A DNA stretch of 64,000 bases, taken from Ustulina deusta (taxonomy: Eukaryota; Ascomycota; Sordariomycetes; Xylariales; Xylariaceae). The first letter of the stretch is position 1. Every line of letters starts with the position of its first letter. The position numbers were made by a program, and so were the translations under genes. This document shows positions 51,428 through 62,243 of this stretch, one piece after another. The notes under the pieces are model-generated. The model worked only from the letters and a program-made list of their open reading frames with translations, made no database searches and had not been told where the DNA came from. Where the stretch lies: positions 558,001 to 622,000 of the forward strand of contig JAJNNX010000002.1 of the NCBI GenBank assembly GCA_023159155.1, written 5' to 3'.

Positions 51428-51657
51428 CAGTCACTCGAAGAAAGTCCCGTCTGTTTTTTGTTTGCGTTCAAATACTTTCACTTCAGAAAGCGTTATATAT
51501 AACGGGTTTTAGAACTAAATAAATTGCAATAACTATTAAGAAATAAAAAATAACTTTTATTTATTTTTACTCGTAAATTAGGGCACAAATTATACTTTGT
51601 GTAATGAAGATGTTTCGGCCCTGGGAAAACATAGACGGGACTTCTTTTGATCCACAA
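51428..51657 (-). mobile_element. MITE, Tc1/mariner-pogo-like, copy B
   Basis: A 230 bp element homologous to 37930-38151 but in opposite orientation, flanked by TA (51426-51427, 51658-51659). Its ends are CAGTCACTCGAAG..GTCCCGTC on one side and, reverse-complemented, TTGTGGATCAAAAG..GTCCCGTC on the other. In the best-aligned interior (reverse complement, around 51560-51630) several bases that are C before A in copy A are T here, as RIP mutation produces. The inside is AT-rich and non-coding. Confidence 0.78.
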
Positions 51658-52297
51658 TAAGTACCTAATCTAGGTATGCACCCCAATAACACAAGACTAA
51701 TACGAGGCAAGAGACACAGGCATATGTGCACTCAGAATTACATTGTATTCTTGAAAGAGCTCCGTCTTTGAGGTACCGTTAATTTATTGACGGTTCCATA
51801 TCTTTAGTGTACAAACAAGTATGAGTCTGGTGCGGTCTGATCGGAATCCATGGGCCTCAAATTGGGCACATTGAATTGTACTCGTAGAGCAGTTTCAGAT
51901 TCTCCAAACGCGGTCGGACATTCAACCACCTGAAGAATACCGTGCCTCATATACGCGCTAGGGCAATATTATGATAAATTCGCATCTTTTCTGCGACCGA
52001 TCGTTCAAACAGTTTTCTGTATACCCAGCCCAGCCCAGCCTAGTTCCTGACGCCATTCCTGATATTAGCAGCGGAGTCCAACCTGCACTGCACATTATAC
52101 GCAATCCACCCGAGTCATAAGTCGAGAGGCTGAGTCGGCCGTAAAACCCAGCAGCTCGGGACAGCATGCCCACGGGCTGAGAATTTTAAATCGCGAAGGT
52201 TTACTATGGAGTATCATCCCGAAATCCATATGTTTTTAAGGTGTTAAAACAACCTGGGATAACATTGTGGGGCTTTTCAAACCTTGTCACGTCGAAT

Positions 52298-53343
52298 TTA
52301 GCGCCGTTGTGCCATAAAGCTAGCCCGAAGAGCAAGAATTTGCTGCCGCTCGGCCTCAGGTAATTGGTCAATAGTCTCTTGCGGCAAGTTCATAACTGCT
52401 TGCATGAGCGCGTCTGGATCTTGCTGCACCGCCGAGGGATTCGACGCAGGCGGCGCATATCCCGCCTGAGTAGCTGGTGCAGCGGGTGGTGCATAGGCCG
52501 TAGGAATAGGAGGTGTCGAAGTCGCTGGAGCTGTGTAACTAGGCATGGTCGGAGGATAAATAGGGGTTGGTTGAGCAACAGGGGGAGCTGCAGCACTTGT
52601 ATCTAGAACTGACTGGATTGCTTCTGGTGAAACCAGACCCATTAACAGCAGAGCTTGGAAGATGGCGTAGGAAAGTTGCGGTGCTTGTGCGAGGAGTTCG
52701 GTTGCGCGGGCAGGGTCCGTAGTCGCCAGAGACTTCATTTGGGACAGGATATCGAGAAGTTGGGAGGGGGGAAGGGTGTTGAGGGTCCGCGAGATGGCGT
52801 CGGTAGCAGTCATGCCGGGTGGAAGCTCTTTTCCTGGTGGCAGAGGTGGGAGAGATCCTGCAGATTGCGCTTGTGCTGTCTGATGCGAAACTCCATTGGT
52901 GGTCTGGCCGTAATTGTTAGGAGCATTGGCACCATCGTCTCCATCGACGCGGCCCTCCGTACTATAGTCGACGCGGAGTTTGCGACCCATGATCTCGTAG
53001 TCGTTCAAATTCCGAACTGCCGATGCAGCAGAGTCTAGCCAGGCAATATGGTTAGCGGAAGAAGCCCAGCTACGCTGGCGAGCAATAGAATAGAGCCCAT
53101 GACATACCAGCATCTGGATACTCAGCAAAGCCGAATCCTTTGGGACGCCCCGTCTCGCGATCATAGACCAGGCGGAAGGTAATGACCTTTCCAGCAGTAC
53201 TGAAGATGTCGCTGATCTGCTCTTCAGAAAGACCTGCAATGACATGTCAACCACATGTGCTGGCACAGAAACAAGCTTCGCAATTAAGTACCGTAGGGTA
53301 TGTTTCCAACAAAGACAACGCGGGACGGCGGCTTCGTAGACAT
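52298..53343 (-). CDS. RNA15: mRNA cleavage factor CstF-64 / Rna15 homologue
   Basis: Recognises the downstream or upstream U/GU-rich element during 3'-end cleavage and polyadenylation. Three exons (53292-53343, 53108-53233, 52298-53034) give 304 residues. An RRM covers about 9-86, with RNP2 VVFVGNIPYG and RNP1 KGFGFAEY. The hinge domain, residues about 135-205 (ISRTLNTLPPSQLLDILSQMKSL), binds the CstF-77/Rna14 monkeytail. A Pro/Ala/Tyr-rich linker follows, and the C-terminal three-helix domain (about 265-304, LMQAVMNLPQETIDQLPEAE) matches the Pcf11-binding module. The two introns are 58 and 73 nt, both in phase 1. Confidence 0.94.
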
Positions 53344-54916
53344 GATGGATGATAGATTGTGCTTAGGTGCACCGAGCCCGAAGAAAGATTAAAGCGCCGC
53401 ACTCTGCTCGTAATAAGGGCTTAAAGAGAATCTTAACATGGACAATATTATCGCATGGGGCATCATCAGCCAGCGGAGATGGGAAATAAATGCACGGCAA
53501 TATACACACGGCTTGGTGGACAGGTAATGGTGTGAAGTGAAGGAGGTATGTAGCTAAGGCTAGGTGAGAGGCTACCTACCTAATCTAGGTAGTACCTTTG
53601 TAGCCGGGGCCCCGCTTTTACCAAAGATTCAACTGGACAAAGCACATGTCCAGGTACATTAGATACCTATCTAGGTAGGGCCGTAGAAGCCTATTTTAGC
53701 TAGACTAACCCTTTTTGTCCTGCCTGGCTTGCTACTATACCTACTTCGATAGAATTATTTTCTATATTTTGTTCCTAAACTGGATCTCGAGTTTTCAACC
53801 CCCAATACTTCATAACGTGTACTAAGGGAAGGTACAACAAAAAGTGCCTATATCACAATACTCCATTACCTCTACGCTGTAATCATCACCCCAACAAACC
53901 TCTGGCCATATTTACTGTGTGACAGCTGCATTGGGGCTAGTGCTGTAGCTGAGTTACCATATAAAATACCTACTTAGCTCTATTGCTGCCATTACAGTAT
54001 TAAAAGCTCTTCCATTAACACCTCACAGAGCCAAGCAGTAAGTTCTACTGTAAAAACACATTAACTCTTATGGTAAAGCGGAACGTGAGGGCAACTAAAA
54101 GAAAAGTCATTGCGTGGGGCCCTCTCACAAGGCCTCTGACGCCTATCTAATGTGTGTTTCGTATGTGCATCGTATGCCCGTATGTGCTGGATTGGTATGG
54201 TTTTTATGGTCATGCGTACGACTCGATCTTTTTAGGATGGCGGAATCGCCGGGCAACCTCTTCGTGGCAGGCCGTAGCCAGTCATCCGAATAGTGCCCTC
54301 ACAAGCAGAACTATGAGTAGTAGAGTTGGGCGTGATTATCTGGCTTGGTCTCCTTACATGACCAAGCCAGCTTGTTGCCAACCCATAGCCACTTGCCACT
54401 AAGTTTGATCATGAGCTCCTGAACGGATTTCATTGACTAGATTCTTTCAAGGTAATTAAGGGTACCAAGCGCCAATCGTTTCGGTAGTGAACTAGCCGTT
54501 GATAGTCCGTGCACTTAATATCTATCGGAGGTTTGATTTGCGCTGCTGGTAGGCTTCTAGGCGACTCCTAGGAGACGTGGGATATGCAATGGCCAATGTA
54601 AGACAAGGGTAATGATATAGAGGCTTGGTATCATAGCTGATGGTCGACTGTCGCGATTCACAGATTGATGAATGGTCCATACCATTTTGCGTCGCTAAAT
54701 AAATGAACTGGTCCAGAATTTGCAGAACGGACTGCAGAATCTCGGGCGAAGCTTATAATGACCAGAGGTAATAGAGTGAAATCAAGAGATATCTTGGCCA
54801 GCGTTAGGGGTGCTAGTCAGAACTAAACAGAAAACCCGTTAGGTGCAAGTCCATTCACCAAAATAGGAGGTATGAGCTGTAATATGGAGAGTTAAGAGAA
54901 AATATATTATTGCGGA
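53344..54916. other. Intergenic, no gene recognised
   Basis: 5' region of the CstF-64 gene and 3' flank of the Rad4 gene. It contains CTACCTACCTAATCTAGGTAG near 53572-53592 and TACCTATCTAGGTAGGG near 53664-53680. ORF 54154-54402 has no domain. No RNA gene seen. Confidence 0.55.
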
Positions 54917-57900
54917 TTAACTATCGTCATCAGATAGCCTGAAATCCTCGTCGTCTCCGTCTTCATCCGGTAACTCAACCTGGTTCCTCCTCGTTCGCCG
55001 TCGAGTCGACTGTCTCGGTTTCGGCTTAGGTTTCGGGTTTGCCTTCCTAAACGTTTTGACAGGCGTTTCTTCCCGTTCGGCTTCCGGGGCCGAGTCCAAT
55101 TCGGCGTCGGAATTATCGTCATGGGCTTGTGCAGTTCCGGTTTCTATGGTATCATGATGATACTCTATCTGGAAGGGGTCTTCGCCCTCGTCATCTTCGT
55201 TGTGGGTTATAGGCGCATTAAAGAAATCTGAGGTTTGACGTGATTCTTCCTGCTCAACTTCATATTCTTCGTATCCTTCAGGCAAGAAACCTCCGCCCAT
55301 ATCCTCATCATGTACATCAACCTCAACGCCTTTACGGTTCCCACTGCCGTGGTCGGAGACATTGACAGGTTCGTCTAGGTGTCCGTAGTCTTGTTGTATG
55401 CGATCTGCGATCCGTAGCCCCATGAGGAATCTACGCCAAGTGCTCAAGGCAGCTTTTCTACGTTTTTCGTCCTCTTTTCTCGCTCGTTCCGCTTCGTCTT
55501 TCTCCAATTCCTCTAGTAGACGCTCGTGATGTTCCTGTGCGATCACCACTCCTTGGATGACGGGTACAGCCATACGATGACCAAATTCAAATCCGACCAC
55601 AGCTTCGGCGAAATCGATCCCGAGCCGCTTGCAAACGCGCGGGGTCCCACGATACGGAACGTGTACGGCACCTGCATCGGTTAGATACCTACGCATGATG
55701 AATTGACACAAGAGAGACTTACCCTCCGGACACATATGCTCAGCAAACATATCAATATTACTGCAACGCGTTAGTAGGACTTCACCACAGCATAGGACTA
55801 ATCGCACAGACCCGTATTCATTCTTCGGGATGACACCATCTTTGATGGGATCAGGGATAATCCAATCGGTTTGGTCGAAGCTGTAGAGTAGTTGTAAAAC
55901 TTTTTGGCCTGTTGCGGCTTCGGCTTCAGCAATCTCTCTGCGTCGATTCGTCGTCGCCGCTCGGTATGGGGCATGTTTTAATGGTTGAACGCCGTCAATG
56001 GGAGCGCGACCTTGTTTGTGCCACGTTTCGGCACTTTTCACCGACACAACGTCTTTCCGGAAGTAAACGTCTTCCTCCTCGACCTTGCCACCTTTACTCT
56101 TATTGCGGAACACCTTGGCCGGAACAGCGTCAGGGAGCAATGCTTCCTCTCTTTTCAAATGTCGCTGTAGAACATATTCCTTCGATGCCTTGTAATATTG
56201 TAATGTCTCCTCTCCTTCCTTAACTTCTTTCTTCTCTGGCTCAACAGGTTTCAACTCGGTTGATTCTTCCATTTCATCCAATGGAGTAATAGGATGCTTC
56301 TTGTCACCTCTAGAGTATCCTCGCATGATTGACTTGAACCAATTGAATTGGTCGTATCGTCGGATTTTTCCATGTTTGTTGTATATCGGGACCTTTTCTT
56401 CTGGCATTCGGACTCCTTTCGTCTTGCCCGGAAATATCTGCTTTCTGAGGTAGCGAACAGTCACATCCTTTGCGGTGCCATCTTGCGAGAATCCCACACA
56501 ATAAGCCATTATTTGCTTCGCTCTGTCTGCCTTGCCGCCTCGTGGCTCTAAAGACTCAATCAAGTCGCGATTCGTACCAACGATGGATTTAACAATGGGA
56601 TCAACGGCAATGCACTTATTCGTTACTGGTGATAGAATTTCCGTCCAATAATGAGGAAACTCCAGGTCCTTATCGTAGAGCTTCGACTTGGATTGTATTG
56701 GACGGACGTCGTCTAGTACATCCGCAACAGATAAACCGTCCTCACTCTCGCTGAGAGACTCTGCATACTCGTCAGAATCGTCAATATCCATTTTGAGAGC
56801 GTCCCTATCCGACTTCCTCCTTTGACGTCTGATCGGTCTTATTGCTGCTCCATTTTTCTTATTGGCTTTCGTCTTCGCTGCCGGTTGCTCTGCTTTGTAA
56901 CCGTTCGTCTGTTGCTCCATCGCCTCGTCTGCTTCCTCCGCTTTGCTCCAACCGAACCCTAGAGATTGAATATTCGCAACCACTTAAATATCAAGGGTCA
57001 GTAAAGCAGATATTTAGCTGAAACGGAGCTTGAGGCCTTGGAAATAGCCAAAATAGTGAGAAAAGGACTGAAAGGACATACATCGTGCGTTAAGTCCTAA
57101 ACCCCGCAAAAGCGCAGTGAAGAGTTGTGCCCCAATGTCTCTGCTGCCAGTGCAATCTTGAGCTAATTGCCGGAATTTGACGATATCCTCAACTCGCTCC
57201 CCAAACTTTTCAGGATCGTGTTCTTCCTTTTCGAATGCGGCTCTCAATTTGCCAAGTCTCCTCGCGTTCATATAGCCCCATTTGCGCAGTCCTGGAGCCG
57301 TTATACGAAATCTTTGCTTCCACCAAGCTATTAAGTATTTCATCAGCCTGAAAAGAGGATCTCCCTGGCTCATATCTGGAACCCCTTTTTCCAAGCGATC
57401 GGCTGCTTCGGTCCAATCTCTGGCTCGCCGCGATTTCTGCTTTCCTTTCATTTTGGCACTCTTCTTCGCATTGGCTTCGCTCCCGGAAGAATGTCCTATA
57501 GCTCCTAGTCCGCTGTTACGTTTCCAACGATCGACTTCTTCCCACAGCCGTGGCGGCAGGTGAGATAATAATATGGCTTGGACTTCCCGATCGCATAGCC
57601 ACGAATTCCGTACCGCGTTGTGCCATAGAAGAAACTGAACGTGGATACAATGAGTGGCGATGCGGATTGCTTTCTCCCTCTTCGAAGGCCCTTTCTTCCC
57701 AAGTTCACTAGCCAGGGGTAAAACTCGATTGTCTTGGTACAGTGTTAACTCCAGATCACCCAGCTCCGGGTTTGGCTGATTTTGTGGTTCGTGAGACGGG
57801 ACATCCTCGAATTCCACACCCTCTTCATCATCAGAGTCATGGGCATCGTGGCTGGTTTTCTGTCGCTTGGGTGCAGGGACATCCTCGAATTGAGTATCTG

Positions 57901-58138
57901 ATAATGAGCTGAGAGAGGTGCTGTCGTCTTCATCCTCCTGCATTTGCTGTATTGCCACTCTAGTTTTTTCAGTCGATCCTCTTTTGGACGCCGAATCTAA
58001 ATCATCCCAGAGTGTGGATTTCCTAGCAGGAGCATTTGTTACGGGAGTAGTTTCAACAGCTGTCTTTCCCGACCGCTTCACAACGTGCCCATCACTGTTT
58101 GACGGCAATAGCCGCTTACGCGGTACATGAGGGGGCAT
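54917..58138 (-). CDS. RAD4: DNA damage recognition protein Rad4/XPC
   Basis: Damage sensor of global nucleotide excision repair, acting with Rad23. Four exons (57082-58138, 55812-56982, 55723-55760, 54917-55671) give 1006 residues. Order: acidic, disordered N terminus (about 1-140); a transglutaminase-like region with AIRIATHCIHVQFLLWHNAVRNSWLCD, LLRGLGLNARLVANIQSLGF (intron 1 falls inside) and FPHYWTEILSPVTNKCIAVDP; then BHD1-3 DNA-binding domains with PIDGVQPLKHAPYRAATTN-like, [26 protein letters not shown] and LGIDFAEAVVGFEFG. Exon 3 is only 38 nt. The exon 2 donor GGGTCTGTGC was placed so that the joined reading is EYGNIDMF. A basic/acidic tail (about 900-1006) ends the protein. The ATG at 58138 is the first Met. 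Confidence 0.93.
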
Positions 58139-58670
58139 TTCCAACCGACGCCAACGTGAGAGTGGGGGGCTCGAGCGAACGATATAGCGCGAGGGATGTC
58201 AATTCGCGGTTTCTCGGTATTTGTGAGAGCATGCCTATCTGTCTACCTAGGTAAGTAGATAGGATGGATTAGCATGGGTCTTCAAACGCGAAAGCCCGTG
58301 ACTTCAAATCCGCGCTTAATGGTTCCGAAGTGGTTTTAGTGGATGAAAGCTCGCGGTTGGGCAACAGTGCCTGCCAACTGTACCTACTACATGTATACCC
58401 CTCACTGCGCAGCCGCCGGCCGTTGCCTACAGGCCATTGTCATACTTTCCCAACAATGAGAACTTTGCACTTTATTTACCATAGGTAGCGGGAAGATATG
58501 TGGGGAAACAATGATTGTGAGATCTTAAGTACCAGACAGGCAATTTTATATGGCAAGGTACTTTTATAAGTGGGTCAGTGTTCGGCGCCTGTCCTCACCT
58601 GTCTCGACCTAGCCATACAGACCTAGCCATACCTACATGTAGGTATAGACTGACCTATCCTTAGGTATAC

Positions 58671-58825
58671 AGCCCATACAATCAATACAGTCCATTGCAG
58701 TTAATACAGTCAATTGTACTTAAGTATCTAGTCAATACAACCAATTGCAGCCAATACAACTAATTGCAGTCCGTATACCCCATACAGCGTACAGCCCCTA
58801 TAGCCCTTATAGCCTAAACAGCCTT
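58671..58825. repeat. Degenerate ~19 bp tandem array
   Basis: Repeated units of the form AATACARYYNATTGCAGYY are read at about 58684, 58703, 58734 and 58753; the second is interrupted by TACTTAAGTATCTAG. Further right the sequence degrades into CATACAGC, TATAGCCC and similar 9-10 bp pieces. Copies differ mostly by C/T changes. Origin and function unknown. Confidence 0.65.
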
Positions 58826-58864
58826 CAATACTAACGCAACTGCTCTTACAACCGCAATCGCAAC

Positions 58865-59215
58865 TGTTTTTTTTAATGAACCCTTATATATAACAATTAT
58901 AGCGCTTCTTGCACCCGTAATTAATCCTTGTAACATATTTATAATACTTTATAATCATAAACTATAGCTTTATAGTTCGAATCTAAGCTATGCAATAAAA
59001 TATATAATAATATATTTATATACTTACTACTTAAGGATTACTAAGTTATAAATATTACTAAAACATAACTAGTAATTAGATAAAAATTTTATTTTATAAA
59101 AACTATAAGCATAATTATTGTTTCTAGTATAATTATTGTTTTTTAAATCTATTATTTTTTGAAAATATTATTGTGATAAAAAACAATCATTGTTTCTCTA
59201 CTCTCTTCGACGCTA
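58865..59215. repeat. AT-rich (RIP-like) block
   Basis: About 350 bp that is overwhelmingly A and T, with almost no CpA-containing words left and many TATA/ATAAT strings, between normal-composition sequence. In Pezizomycotina such blocks are usually remnants of transposons inactivated by RIP; which element it was cannot be read. Confidence 0.6.
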
Positions 59216-59322
59216 CAGTATGTAGGTATAGGTATACTTAGTGTACAACTTATTCATAGCAAGATTCCTACACTTCAGTCCTTTTCATTCACAAATACTT
59301 GATTGTCAAAAAGCCCGAAATC

Positions 59323-60634
59323 ATGATTGATGACGACTCCAAGTATTTCTCTTTGAGTGGTGACATCCCTATCGGTGGGCCAAGCACCTGGCATGTCATC
59401 GACTGGGACCAGAGACGGGTGGTTTCGGTTACTATGGACGGGGAGCAGGACGATGAGGGTATTGCCATTGAACACTTTAGCCGCCATAGTAGCCAACTAT
59501 CCCCCAATGTTTACCGGATATATATATCAAATACCGGTGAGGTTATTTCGACGTATACTGATCCGGAGAACGACCAGACTTGCTGTGTGCACTATCCGCT
59601 CCTCTCTGAAATCTCGGTTCCGCAAGGGATTCCAACAGTGAGGCGGGATGAACTCGAGGAGCTCGAGAGACTTGGCCCTGATGCAGACCTTGTTTCCTAT
59701 CCGCCATGTTCGGGAGCCTCTGCCACAAAGGTTTGATCTGACTGCCGCTTGGAATATCTCGCCGCTGACCCTTACGCAGGTCGTATTCAAATACCACTTC
59801 TTGTGGCAGTATTCACACATGGCCTGGAAGGAGATGAACCTCTGGATGCGTCTGCCCCGCCACCCGAATATTGTTCCGTTTGACAAAATTGTCCTTGACG
59901 AGCTAGAGGGTCGTGTAGTTGGGTTTACCAGCAGCTACGTGCCTGGCGGCAACCTAGAGGAGAACAAGTCACGCGTTTTTAAACTGAAGTGGCTAAAACA
60001 GCTTATAGAGGTTGTAGACCTTTTGAATCTCCGGTACGGTATCGTGCATCAAGATATCGCCCCCCGAAACCTCCTAGTCGATGATTCAACAGACTCCATC
60101 AAACTTTTTGACTTCAACTTCGCAGCCCGTATTCGCCGCTTTCCACTGCCGGAGGGTGAGAGCTACGTCGAGGACAGGAACGATGTCAAGGGCGTCATAT
60201 TCACCACGTACGAGCTCATCACTCAAGACCACAGTCTCCGGAGCGTGCCTCACGAGGAGCAGAACCTCGAAGACCTTACCATAGAGTGGATAAAACACCC
60301 AGGGGTAAAATTAGACCACCCAATTGCATCATATCAACTTGTGTTGCAAGAGTGGCAGGAGCTGAGAGCGGGCAACCTCCATGACGTCTATACGGGCGAC
60401 GCCCCAGAAGCTATTGACTGGCCTTCAAGACCCCAACCACCTCAGAAGACCATATCGCTGAAGGATGCGAATGGGCAGCCATTCTACTTGACTGTGGACG
60501 ATTGGCATGAGCGGCGTCAGGATGTGCGGGCTAGGGGAGGCAAGGTTCTAAACTGGGAACGACCGCCTCAGAGAATCTTACATAACGGAACTCGGGTGCT
60601 CTCTAGCGGCGAAGTACTTAAATGTCAGGGCTAG
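59323..60634 (+). CDS. Divergent protein-kinase-like protein
   Basis: Two exons (59323-59730, 59780-60634) give 420 residues. The join across a 49 nt intron (GTTTGA donor, GCTGAC branch, GCAG acceptor) restores SGASATK-VVFKYHFLW. Residues 1-110 form an unknown N-terminal module. The kinase-like part follows: Lys140 in VVFKY for ATP binding, then MNLWMRLPRHPNIVPFDKIV, the catalytic loop HQDIAPRN (H226, D228, N233) and DFN (D247) in place of DFG. The C-terminal ~70 residues are Arg/Pro-rich with WHERRQDVRARGGKVLNWE. It resembles a large, poorly characterised fungal family of protein-kinase-like genes common in accessory regions. Activity is possible because K, catalytic D and metal D are all present, but unproven. 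Confidence 0.78.
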
Positions 60635-61103
60635 ATTGCTGTTGCTCTGTTGTAGTTTGTAAATTACCGTTAAAGGGGTTGCCAGTATCAATTGGCAACT
60701 TAATGTATGCGTATTATACAGCCGGTACTTCCCTAGACCAGACCATTTTCAAGTCGATTCCTAGCACGTCGGCTCCTAGTTTCCGGATGTTTTTCAGTAT
60801 TGGTTATCAGTTATTAGTTTCTGCACAACTTCACCGGATCTACCCGGCTAATAAGGGCAGTTGTGGCGTGTTCGCCCTGGGCAGCGTCATCGTTAAGTTC
60901 AGGGCCAGAGTACCTTAACCTTAGGTACCTTAGCACCTATGCGTACCAACATGTCTGACGAAAGCTAGATGGTCTCGTCATTACATACCTGCCTGGCAGC
61001 TTAATAAGGTTTGATTTATTTCCTGCGGATATATAGCACCTTATCCGCAAATATCAACCCAATCTTGCATCTCCAGTCTCCTTTGCCAAAAATTTCACAA
61101 CTT
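60635..61103. other. Intergenic, no gene recognised
   Basis: Short spacer between two plus-strand accessory genes. ORF 60622-60918 overlaps the previous stop and shows no domain. Confidence 0.55.
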
Positions 61104-61973
61104 ATGCCTCACCAAGTTCTCTATGACCCAAACATGTCGTCTCAGGAGATCGCCTGCAAGCGCCTACAGTTCAAAGGGCCGGGCCGGGCTATGTACGCAT
61201 ATTTGGAATACAAATTGGGTTTCGAGAGCGCGATAAACATTCCAGATGAAATCCCCAAAACCAATCTTCCAGGGCCCGGTAACGAGTGCACAGTACCATG
61301 GATCGTTGAAGCTCCTCTCAACTCGGTTGAAATCCTCGAAGCCCTCCTCAAGCCTGCACGGCCCCTCCAGATTTACACAGATCGACATGTTCCCCGGAGG
61401 ATGATTACCACAGACGGCAACCCCAAATTCCTCAAAAAATGCCAGCGAATATACCAAGAGTTCGTTCAGTCCCAGGGTCGTCTAACCGAGGATCGTGAGA
61501 TATCCTACGTTTGTATTCCAGACGACGCTATCCATACCCTTCGTGAGAGACTTCTTGGTAGAATCTCCCCTGTCCAGCTTTGCTACATTTCTATCCCATA
61601 CTCATGGAGGGATGGCGACCGGACACTCGCCCACCCATGGGCATTCGTATTACATCACGAACCAATGCACCAATTTTCATACCAGAATAATTTAAAAAGA
61701 CTACTCGTCGAGCTTGACCTAGCTGAATGCGGTTTCAAACGGAGTCTGTTAAAACCTGGGACGACGCCTCTTCCTGAATGCCTTTGGGACTGGTATGTCG
61801 GAATCCCAGGTAAAAACGCCGCGCTACCATACTATGCAGTCGACACGGGAAGTGCGGCAGGCACAGGAGAAGGATCATCACGAATTGTGGATAAAGAGAA
61901 CAAAGATGATATAAACGAGGCAACTGACCACAACCCAAAGATACCGTCTAGGGAAGATATTATCGAGGTTTAA
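61104..61973 (+). CDS. Hypothetical protein, intronless
   Basis: Uninterrupted 289-residue frame from the first ATG (MPHQVLYDPNMSS); ATG 61134 is an alternative. I do not recognise the family. There is no signal peptide or membrane segment. Notable: a Pro-rich segment around 50-65, PARPLQIYTDRHVPRRM, a segment SIPYSWRDGDRTLAHPWAFVLHHEP with several His and Trp, and WDWYVGIPG. The last 40 residues are polar, Asp/Asn/Lys-rich, likely disordered. It lies between the kinase-like gene and the micro-exon gene in the putative accessory island and converges with the latter. Codon use looks normal for a coding region. Confidence 0.65.
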   Translation: MPHQVLYDPNMSSQEIACKRLQFKGPGRAMYAYLEYKLGFESAINIPDEIPKTNLPGPGNECTVPWIVEAPLNSVEILEALLKPARPLQIYTDRHVPRRMITTDGNPKFLKKCQRIYQEFVQSQGRLTEDREISYVCIPDDAIHTLRERLLGRISPVQLCYISIPYSWRDGDRTLAHPWAFVLHHEPMHQFSYQNNLKRLLVELDLAECGFKRSLLKPGTTPLPECLWDWYVGIPGKNAALPYYAVDTGSAAGTGEGSSRIVDKENKDDINEATDHNPKIPSREDIIEV

Positions 61974-62243
61974 CGAACACAAGTTTTCCCTTGACTTCCG
62001 ATAACAAGTTAGCCGAGGATTCAGGAAGAGAACACAAAGGGGCCTAGGTCTTGTCCTCCTTCTCTTGACTGGGTTAGCTTGAGAAAGACTGCTGAAGTTT
62101 GCCTTGCTCAAACTGACACCGTTGGAGCCTGCCAGAAAAGAGAACTCAAGGCCAATTGTAGAGGTAACCACTCACCACCAAAACTATTCCTTCGCCTATT
62201 TCAATATGTCAGCGACTTCACATGCGGCATGTGGCTGTTTTGC

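Larger units (their letters stand above)
50883..52297. other. Spacer with second MITE copy
   Basis: Upstream of the Mg2+ transporter and 3' of the CstF-64 gene. It contains a (GATGGT)n microsatellite (about 50970-50999), the inverted MITE copy B (51428-51657), a (CCCAG)n run near 52027-52043, and no recognisable gene. Confidence 0.6.
58139..59322. other. Spacer with tandem array and AT-rich block
   Basis: Upstream of RAD4 (-) and of the kinase-like gene (+). Contains TCTACCTAGGTAAGTAGATAG (58237-58261), a degenerate tandem array (58671-58825) and a very AT-rich block (58865-59215). No gene is supported. Confidence 0.65.
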
